From Acidimicrobiia bacterium (GTDB lineage: Bacteria; Actinomycetota; Acidimicrobiia; Spongiisociales; SHLN01): a stretch of 19,111 bases of DNA. This document shows, one piece after another, positions 14,330-19,111 of the stretch; positions within the stretch are counted from its first letter, which is position 1, and the number at the start of each line of letters is the position of its first letter. The position numbers and the translations under genes are program-made. Location: NCBI GenBank assembly GCA_013043085.1, contig JABDOU010000385.1:1-19111 (forward strand), given 5' to 3'. Under the pieces are notes generated by a model. The model did no database searches. It was not told the DNA's origin and saw nothing but the letters and a program-made list of their open reading frames with translations.

Positions 14330-15454
14330 ATGGGCCCCCTGGACGGCATACGGATCATCGAACTCGCCGGACTGGGTCCGGGACCTTACGGGACCATGCT
14401 GCTCGCCGATCTCGGGGCAGACGTTCTTCGAATAGAACGCCCGGGAGACGTATTCGGTCTCGGTCGTCCCGAACATGAGTTGCTCGCACGCAACCGCCCG
14501 TCAGTGACGATCGACCTCAAAGATCCGCTCGGACAAGCGGTGATGCTCGATCTGGTTCAAGAGGCAGACGCTCTCATCGAGGGATACCGACCAGGCGTTG
14601 CTGAGCGAATGGGGGTCGGGCCCGACGAATGTCTGGCTCGCAACCCGAGGTTGTGTTACGCCCGCATGACCGGCTGGGGCCAGCAAGGTCAGCTTGCATC
14701 CGAACCAGGACACGACATCAACTATCTAGCAATGACCGGAGTACTCGATGCCATTGGCCCCCCGGACGGTCCGCCGTCGATTCCCCTGAACCTCATTGCG
14801 GATTTTGGTGGGGGCGGCATGCTGCTGGCATTCGGTCTCACCGCTGCACTGCTCCACGCCGGCCGAATGGGGGAAGGCCAGGTCGTAGACGTCGCCATGG
14901 TGGACGGAGCTGCCTCGATGACCACGATGATGCACGGTCTCGCAGCCGATGGTCTTTGGACCTGGGACCGGGGTGCGAATCTTCTTGATGGCGGATGCCC
15001 GTTTTATGCCGTTTATGCAACGTCCGATGCGGGGTACATGGCCGTGGGAGCACTCGAGCCCCAATTCTTCGCAGAATTGATCGACGTGCTGGGCGTGACA
15101 TTCGATGTGCCAAGCCAATATGAGCGAAGTACCTGGGGACATCTGCGCGCGGTCCTGGCGTCGGCTTTCGCGACGAAAACACGGGCGGAGTGGATCGAGC
15201 GCTTTGACGGGCGAGAGGCTTGTGTCACGCCTGTCCTCAACATGGAAGAAGCGCACGGCCATTTCCACCATCGAGACCGTGAGATGTTTGTCGAGATTGA
15301 TGGCGTGGTGCAGCCGGGGCCGGTGCCCAGATTCTCGGCAACCCCTGCTTCCCGGCCGCGGCCACGGGCGCCGGCGTCGGCGCAAGTGTTGAACGAATGG
15401 GGCATCCCGTCAGATCGAATTGCCGATCTCATAGAACAGAGCATTGTCAGCTGA
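14330..15454 (+). CDS. CaiB/BaiF family III CoA transferase, alpha-methylacyl-CoA racemase type
   Basis: This 374-residue protein is closest to alpha-methylacyl-CoA racemase (AMACR/MCR), which epimerises 2-methyl-branched acyl-CoAs before beta-oxidation. The N-terminus LDGIRIIELAGLGPGPYGTM then LLADLGADVLRIERPG is the family CoA-binding start. RMTGWGQQG and GHDINYLAMTG follow, then DFGGGGMLLAFGLTAALL and GQVVDVAMVDGAA. The racemase catalytic set is present: His128 in GHDINY, Asp158 in IADFGGGG, and Glu243 in ALEPQFF, each two residues on from the numbering of the mycobacterial MCR. That favours racemase over transferase, in which a catalytic Asp is needed. The C-terminal P-x-F-S-x-T segment is also typical. 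Its end overlaps the converging lipoprotein gene by 8 nt. Confidence 0.92.
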   Translation: MGPLDGIRIIELAGLGPGPYGTMLLADLGADVLRIERPGDVFGLGRPEHELLARNRPSVTIDLKDPLGQAVMLDLVQEADALIEGYRPGVAERMGVGPDECLARNPRLCYARMTGWGQQGQLASEPGHDINYLAMTGVLDAIGPPDGPPSIPLNLIADFGGGGMLLAFGLTAALLHAGRMGEGQVVDVAMVDGAASMTTMMHGLAADGLWTWDRGANLLDGGCPFYAVYATSDAGYMAVGALEPQFFAELIDVLGVTFDVPSQYERSTWGHLRAVLASAFATKTRAEWIERFDGREACVTPVLNMEEAHGHFHHRDREMFVEIDGVVQPGPVPRFSATPASRPRPRAPASAQVLNEWGIPSDRIADLIEQSIVS

Positions 15455-16172
15455 TGTGAATTGTGCCTCGCATGGCACCAGGACCCGGTTCTCCGGCGAT
15501 GGTGGCCTCGAGTTCATATGACCCTGGCAGAGCTTCGAGGGGTACACCCTGGAGCAAGATCCTTCGGGTCTCGCCCGGGAGCAAGGTCTCAGTGCGTACT
15601 TCCTGTATGAAGCTGAACGTGGCGCTCCAGGCGTAGAGCGTTTCGCCGGCCGCGTCCCTGATCAATACGTCCGCGTCCTGGCCGGAGGGAAATACGATGT
15701 CAACCGGTTCATCCCCGGGATTGCTCATCAAGATCGTCCAACCCGGATTCGGCTGGACGATGATGGGGGGCACCAGGATTCTGGCGTTCAGACCGTTTGC
15801 AGACGAGGCGAGGGCCAGGCGCTCCGCCTGCAATGTTCCGTCGTCCATGACGCCAATGAGTCGCACAGACTCTGCCCAAAAGATGTTCTCGAAGAAGTCG
15901 GTTCCCGCGACCGTCGTGATGTCGATGCCTGACACCGGTATCGAAGGCTCTCCACACTGGGGGGGAAAAGACTCGAGAGCGGCATCACACAGCCGGACGG
16001 CCTCCGGACCGTCGGCCCACAGGAATCCCTGCACTGTGACGGGACCCGGTTGTTCGCTCGCCTGCTCAGCCGTCAAAACGCTCGAGCCGGCACCAGGTTC
16101 GAGGTCACCACCCTGTCCGCCACCACAGGCGGCAACGAAGAGAGACACGATCACGAGAAGGCTTGATTTCAT
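15447..16172 (-). CDS. Lipoprotein with C-terminal BsuPI-like domain
   Basis: This 241-residue exported lipoprotein has lipobox VAAC (Cys16) and a short Gly-rich spacer. A middle domain (about 45-125) has VTVQGFLWADGPEAVRLCDA and SFPPQCGEPSIPVSGID; its two Cys could pair. The C-terminal region (about 150-240) matches the BsuPI-type fold: VDIVFPSGQDADVLIRDAAG, LYAWSATFSFIQEV, LLPGETRRILL. BsuPI is named for an intracellular proteinase inhibitor, but in secreted actinobacterial proteins it is more likely a generic beta-sandwich binding module, so inhibition is not claimed. It starts 9 nt after the rlmN stop and is likely co-transcribed. Function unknown. Confidence 0.85.
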   Translation of the reverse strand: MKSSLLVIVSLFVAACGGGQGGDLEPGAGSSVLTAEQASEQPGPVTVQGFLWADGPEAVRLCDAALESFPPQCGEPSIPVSGIDITTVAGTDFFENIFWAESVRLIGVMDDGTLQAERLALASSANGLNARILVPPIIVQPNPGWTILMSNPGDEPVDIVFPSGQDADVLIRDAAGETLYAWSATFSFIQEVRTETLLPGETRRILLQGVPLEALPGSYELEATIAGEPGPGAMRGTIHIS

Positions 16173-16181
16173 TGCACTCTC

Positions 16182-17207
16182 TTATCCCGGGACCGAAGCC
16201 TGTGACCTGAGCTGGCCGCACGCGGCATCAATCTCCCGGCCGCGAGTATTGCGGATCGTGACGGGGACCCCCGTTCGTGCGACAGCCTGCTTGAAACGTT
16301 TGACAGAATCGGCGTCAGGAGGTCGATCTGACGAGAGCGGTGTCGGATTGAGAGGGATCACGTTTACGTGGGCAGACATACCGAGTGCGATTGCACCAAG
16401 TCGTTGTGCCTGATCCATCGAGTCATTGGTCCCGGCTATGAGCGTCCATTCAATCGAGACCCTGCGACCTGTCTTTTCGAAAAAGGCTGCGCACGCTTCG
16501 GTGAGAGCATGGATCGGGTAACGCTTGTTGATGGGCACGATCGACGATCGAGTCTCATCATCGGCAGCGTGGAGGCTCACGGCAAGGTTGAGCGGCCACG
16601 GCTCCTCAGCGAGACGGTAGATGGCCGGCACGATGCCAACGGTCGAAACCGTGATATGTCTGGGAGACAGGCCCATGACCTCAACCATCCTTCTGATTGC
16701 CTCTCGAACGTTTGCGTAATTGGCCAGGGGTTCGCCCATACCCATGAAGACAATGCTTGTTATGTGGTCACGCCCGATCGTCATGTGCGAGTCTCTCAGA
16801 CTGGCGTTCGCATACGCGACCTGGGCGACGATTTCTCCGGCTGTGAGGTGTCTTTCAAACCCGAATTGGCCTGTGGCGCAGAACGTGCACGCCATCGCGC
16901 ATCCGGCCTGGCTCGAGATACAGATGGTCGTCCGTTTTTTGTACCCCATCACGACCGCCTCGATTGAAGCGCCGTCCGGAGCTCGAAACAGCCACTTGCG
17001 TGTTGCTCCTTGATCCGCAGACAACTCTGTCTCTACCGCGAACGGCCAGTGGGAATCACCGAAGTGATCTCGAATCGACGCCGGCAGATTCGTCATTTGT
17101 GCCGGCGTGAGAACCGGCGTTTCGTAAAGCCATCGGCGTAGCTGATCGGCGCGATAGGAAGGTTCGCCCGGGATTTCAAGTTCGTCCGGGTGGGTTTCGT
17201 AAGACAT
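16182..17207 (-). CDS. rlmN: 23S rRNA (adenine-2503-C2)-methyltransferase RlmN
   Basis: This 341-residue radical SAM enzyme methylates C2 of A2503 in 23S rRNA (and A37 of some tRNAs), in the cytoplasm. The cluster cysteines are 103, 107 and 110 in CAMACTFCATG. The family-specific methyl-carrying cysteines are Cys96 in TICISSQ (seven before the cluster, as in E. coli) and Cys330 in REIDAACGQL. Other family signatures are SIVFMGMGEPLANY (GEP loop), STVGIVPAI, LAVSLHAADDETR and NVIPLNPT. The N-terminal GEPSYRADQLRRWLYE is the usual helical RNA-binding start. The ATG has no SD; TACCAT lies 10 nt upstream, a poorer leaderless candidate. The gene lies 29 nt after the transglycosylase stop and 9 nt before the BsuPI lipoprotein gene. 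Confidence 0.97.
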   Translation of the reverse strand: MSYETHPDELEIPGEPSYRADQLRRWLYETPVLTPAQMTNLPASIRDHFGDSHWPFAVETELSADQGATRKWLFRAPDGASIEAVVMGYKKRTTICISSQAGCAMACTFCATGQFGFERHLTAGEIVAQVAYANASLRDSHMTIGRDHITSIVFMGMGEPLANYANVREAIRRMVEVMGLSPRHITVSTVGIVPAIYRLAEEPWPLNLAVSLHAADDETRSSIVPINKRYPIHALTEACAAFFEKTGRRVSIEWTLIAGTNDSMDQAQRLGAIALGMSAHVNVIPLNPTPLSSDRPPDADSVKRFKQAVARTGVPVTIRNTRGREIDAACGQLRSQASVPG

Positions 17208-17236
17208 GGTGGCCGCAATGGTACGGCCGGAAACGA

Positions 17237-18190
17237 CTACGGGGCGACCGTGGTCGTTGTGGTGGCGGGCACCGTGGTCGTGGGGGCGGCTGTTGTTGTT
17301 GGCGCGACCGTGGTCGACGTGGTCGACGATGTGGTGGTCGGTTCCGTCGTCGTTGTCTGGGCGACCGTCGTTGAGGTCGTAGGAGGCACAGCGGTTGTGG
17401 TCGTCGTTGTTGTGCCGGCTGCCGTCGCCACAGTCGTTGTCGTAGTCGTCGTCGCGGATTCCGGCGGCAGCGTCGTGGTTGTGGACTCCTCAGGAACGGT
17501 CGTCGTAGTTTCCAGGACGGTGTTTGCCCAGCAGCCCTTCGAGGCATTCCAATGCTTCCACCCACCGTTTGAGTACACGAGCCAGGCAGCTACGGCCACA
17601 TTTGCTGTGGGGTCGTAGATGTCCGAACCCCCGAATCCTGCCTTGGCAGAACGGTCCGCCCAGAATTTTGGAAGGTGCTGGAACAGCCCCGCTGCGCCAC
17701 TTCGGCGATTGGTCGCATTGGCGTCGTAGCGGCTCTCACAAAAAGCCACGACTACCGCCTTGTCGACATCCTCAGGGCGAAAGAACTGCGCTACCAAAGA
17801 ACGAACGCTCGCCGGAGCAAGCGGTGCAGACGCACGGGGAGCTGGGGCGGGTGCGGACGTAGTGACAGTCGCTGCCGTGGTTGTCGTCGTCGGAGGAACG
17901 GTGGTTGTGGTGGAGGTAGAGGTCGTCGACGTCGTCGAGGTTGTGGGCGGGACGGTGGTCGTGGTCGGATCTGGCACCACAATGTCGGCTCCGGTGAATC
18001 CCTGGGCGAGTGCGAGCGCAGCTTGTCGCCCGGCGCCCGATCCGGCTGTGGCGGCTTCCTCGAGGGGGTCAGCGGTGGTGTCCGGGATGATCGAATCGGT
18101 GGCGTCTGGAGTGAACGCGGCGAATGCGTATACCGACAGCAGCGCGATTGCTACCCATGTTGCGAACGAAACGACGCGTGTGAATCTCAA
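17237..18190 (-). CDS. Lytic-transglycosylase (SLT)-like protein with Thr-rich linker and tail
   Basis: This is an exported or membrane-anchored cell-wall protein of about 317 residues. An N-terminal hydrophobic helix (WVAIALLSVYAFAAF) is followed by a spacer, a first Thr/Pro-rich linker, a small transglycosylase domain, and a C-terminal Thr-rich tail of about 90 residues. The catalytic domain has the Glu motif VVAFCESRYDANATN (Glu about 152), SGAAGLFQHLPKFWADRS, and NVAVAAWLVYSNGGWKHW ending SKGCW; the two Cys could pair. Cleavage of peptidoglycan glycan strands is inferred from the family. TTG at 18190 is chosen because GGAG lies about 10 nt upstream; TTG at 18232 is the alternative and lacks an SD. 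No ATG is available. It probably heads a run with rlmN and the BsuPI lipoprotein. Confidence 0.85.
   Translation of the reverse strand: MRFTRVVSFATWVAIALLSVYAFAAFTPDATDSIIPDTTADPLEEAATAGSGAGRQAALALAQGFTGADIVVPDPTTTTVPPTTSTTSTTSTSTTTTVPPTTTTTAATVTTSAPAPAPRASAPLAPASVRSLVAQFFRPEDVDKAVVVAFCESRYDANATNRRSGAAGLFQHLPKFWADRSAKAGFGGSDIYDPTANVAVAAWLVYSNGGWKHWNASKGCWANTVLETTTTVPEESTTTTLPPESATTTTTTTVATAAGTTTTTTTAVPPTTSTTVAQTTTTEPTTTSSTTSTTVAPTTTAAPTTTVPATTTTTVAP
17240..17512 (-). repeat. Low-complexity Thr-rich coding repeat (C-terminal tail)
   Basis: Irregular ACN-rich codons (seen as GTNGTN on the plus strand) encode a roughly 90-residue tail, mostly Thr with Pro, Ala, Val and Glu interruptions and no globular part. 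A shorter similar stretch at 17855-17971 encodes the linker before the catalytic domain. Such tails are typical of glycosylated, wall-spanning segments in actinobacteria; that role is inferred. Confidence 0.8.
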
Positions 18191-18272
18191 ACTATCAACT
18201 CTCCGCCCTGGGTCACCCGCCAGACAAGGCAATGTAAACGGTCAGGGATAGCGGGGCAGGTTACGCCCGGGC

Positions 18273-18304
18273 AACCGATCAATGCAACCCACTAAGCATC
18301 GGTT
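18273..18304. promoter_or_regulatory. Inverted repeat in divergent intergenic region
   Basis: AACCGAT (18273-18279) and ATCGGTT (18298-18304) form a perfect 7-bp inverted repeat with an 18-nt spacer. It lies between the transglycosylase gene (minus) and the iron-sulfur protein gene (plus), so it is a possible operator. No further support. Confidence 0.25.
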
Positions 18305-18339
18305 TCGCGACCCGCGCTGCGTCGGTGAAATGATGGATC

Positions 18340-18345
18340 TATGGT
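18340..18345 (+). promoter_or_regulatory. -10 element TATGGT deciding the start of the iron-sulfur protein
   Basis: TATGGT overlaps a possible ATG at 18341 and ends 7 nt before the in-frame ATG at 18353. The second ATG is therefore preferred, as in the PPOX gene, where the hexamer also overlaps an upstream ATG. Confidence 0.4.
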
Positions 18346-18352
18346 TCCGTCG

Positions 18353-19045
18353 ATGTTGGAAACGATCGCCAGAGCGGTAGCCGAGCACGGCCTGGTAGTC
18401 CTTGGCTCGTTCGACGTTCGCGAAGACGAATCTGTGTCGCTGCCAGAGTTGTCATGGTCGGATGGGAGCTTCCCTCGTTCGATGGTGCTCGTCGGGGCGG
18501 CCGGGTCGACCTTTTGGCAGAACTACGCCGGCTCGGTGGAATTTTGCGACGGCCTTCCGGATCCGCTCGATCGATGGAGTCGTCGCATCGGCGACACCAT
18601 CGCGTCCCTTCTGGATGCAATGGCTGTGTATCCCTTTGGTGTTGACCCTCCCCATCCCTTTTTGCGTTGGGCACACCTTGCCCGGGAGTCTCAGCCCTCG
18701 TTGATCGGCATGTTCATTCACCGCGAGTTTGGACTCTGGCATGCCTATCGATTCGGACTCGCGATGAGACAGCGACTTGATCATCAGCAATCAGAGCCGG
18801 TTGGCGACATCTGTGCACGTTGCGTCTCGCAGCCGTGCCTGTCGGCCTGTCCCGTTGACGCCTTTGCGAGCGGAGCGTTCGGCGTGAGGGCGTGCGCTAC
18901 GCACCTGACGGAGGACGATGCCTGTGAATGCGCTGCCGGCGGGTGCCTTTCGCGTCGGGCATGTCCTGTCGGCGCACAATATCGATACGTCCCCGACCAT
19001 GCGAGATTTCACATGCAGGCCTTCGCTCGCTCGTGGACTTCATGA
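18353..19045 (+). CDS. 4Fe-4S protein resembling the C-terminal part of epoxyqueuosine reductase QueG
   Basis: This soluble protein has about 230 residues. The C-terminal quarter has a ferredoxin-type motif C-x2-C-x4-C-x3-CP (ICARCVSQPCLSACPVDAF), then a second cysteine cluster ending CECAAGGCLSRRACPVG, so two iron-sulfur clusters are possible. The middle has conserved-looking HPFLRWAHLARESQPSLIGM and HREFGLWHAYRFGLAMR. QueG is longer (about 380 residues) and binds cobalamin in its N-terminal half; here the N-terminal region is much shorter, so QueG activity is doubtful. A redox or electron-transfer role is inferred. ATG 18353 is chosen for the TATGGT element 7 nt upstream; ATG 18341 is the alternative. 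Its stop overlaps the start of the next gene as ATGA. Confidence 0.8.
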   Translation: MLETIARAVAEHGLVVLGSFDVREDESVSLPELSWSDGSFPRSMVLVGAAGSTFWQNYAGSVEFCDGLPDPLDRWSRRIGDTIASLLDAMAVYPFGVDPPHPFLRWAHLARESQPSLIGMFIHREFGLWHAYRFGLAMRQRLDHQQSEPVGDICARCVSQPCLSACPVDAFASGAFGVRACATHLTEDDACECAAGGCLSRRACPVGAQYRYVPDHARFHMQAFARSWTS

Positions 19046-19111
19046 ACGAACCGCGGCAAGCAGAAGCGTGGATGTCCGCGCTCGCCGAACATGGTCTGGG
19101 TGATGTTGACA
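19042..19111 (+). CDS. Partial gene at right edge, translationally coupled
   Basis: An ATG overlaps the stop of the iron-sulfur gene by 4 nt (ATGA). The frame then stays open for 23 codons to the window edge, beginning MNEPRQAEAWMSALAEHGLG. Too little is visible to name a family. Coupling suggests a functional link with the iron-sulfur protein. Confidence 0.55.
   Translation, partial: MNEPRQAEAWMSALAEHGLGDVD

Noticed and set aside
13948..14478. Plus-strand frame of 176 codons opposite the 112-aa gene
   Set aside because: It would run about 150 nt into the CoA transferase gene, whose N-terminus is canonical. Its last third is Arg-rich shadow sequence, and its GTG start has no support.
17240..17512. 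CRISPR or tandem DNA repeat array
   Set aside because: The repetition is irregular codon-level Thr coding with no fixed unit or spacers.
17190..17618. Val-rich plus-strand frame opposite the Thr-rich tail
   Set aside because: It is the antisense of GTN/ACN low-complexity codons of the transglycosylase gene, with no independent support.

Overview
The window is GC-rich, gene-dense chromosomal DNA, most likely from an actinobacterium and possibly one of the Acidimicrobiia. The taxonomic call is an inference. It rests on Thr/Pro-rich 'TTTTVPPTT'-type linkers in exported proteins, a duplicated DUF427 protein, a pyridoxamine-oxidase-fold protein of the F420/flavin type, a small SPOR-like protein, an alpha-methylacyl-CoA-racemase-like CoA transferase, and frequent leaderless-looking starts. 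I see no transposase, integrase, CRISPR array, tRNA or rRNA, so the region reads as ordinary chromosome rather than a mobile island.

Layout. 1-3725 (minus): an ABC exporter (ATPase, then a double-length permease), followed by the N-terminal part of a six-helix membrane PAS sensor that runs off the left edge. 3961-4815 (plus): a UbiA-family prenyltransferase of MenA type. 4842-6908 (minus): a large lipoprotein with Asp-box-like motifs and a threefold repeated module. 7038-7760 (minus): a small membrane protein and OsmC, divergent from an AraC-type regulator (7819-8778). 8726-9188 (minus): a doubtful 52-residue ORF and a conserved small SPOR-like protein. 9236-11662 (plus): an N-acetylmuramoyl-L-alanine amidase lipoprotein, a PPOX-fold oxidoreductase and a DUF427 protein. 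11839-13841 (minus): two overlapping genes of the isocitrate/isopropylmalate dehydrogenase family, the first with an intact active site and the second with key catalytic residues lost. 13927-14265 (minus): a short unknown. 14330-15454 (plus): a family III CoA transferase/racemase. 15447-18190 (minus): a lytic-transglycosylase-like protein with a very long Thr tail, the 23S rRNA methyltransferase RlmN, and a BsuPI-domain lipoprotein. 18353-19111 (plus): an iron-sulfur protein like the C-terminal half of QueG, overlapping by 4 nt a gene cut by the right edge.

How they fit. Cell-envelope functions recur (amidase, transglycosylase, two lipoproteins, ABC exporter), mixed with central or lipid metabolism (dehydrogenase pair, CoA transferase, prenyltransferase) and stress or redox proteins (OsmC, PPOX, Fe-S protein). 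The most notable observations are: the dehydrogenase pair, which looks like a heteromeric enzyme with a catalytic and a non-catalytic subunit; a recurrent TANNNT-N6-8-start arrangement that points to leaderless transcripts for about eight genes and helps choose their starts; and an undescribed repeated module in the 688-residue lipoprotein. Nothing here is a clearly new multi-gene system; the dehydrogenase pair is the best candidate for follow-up.
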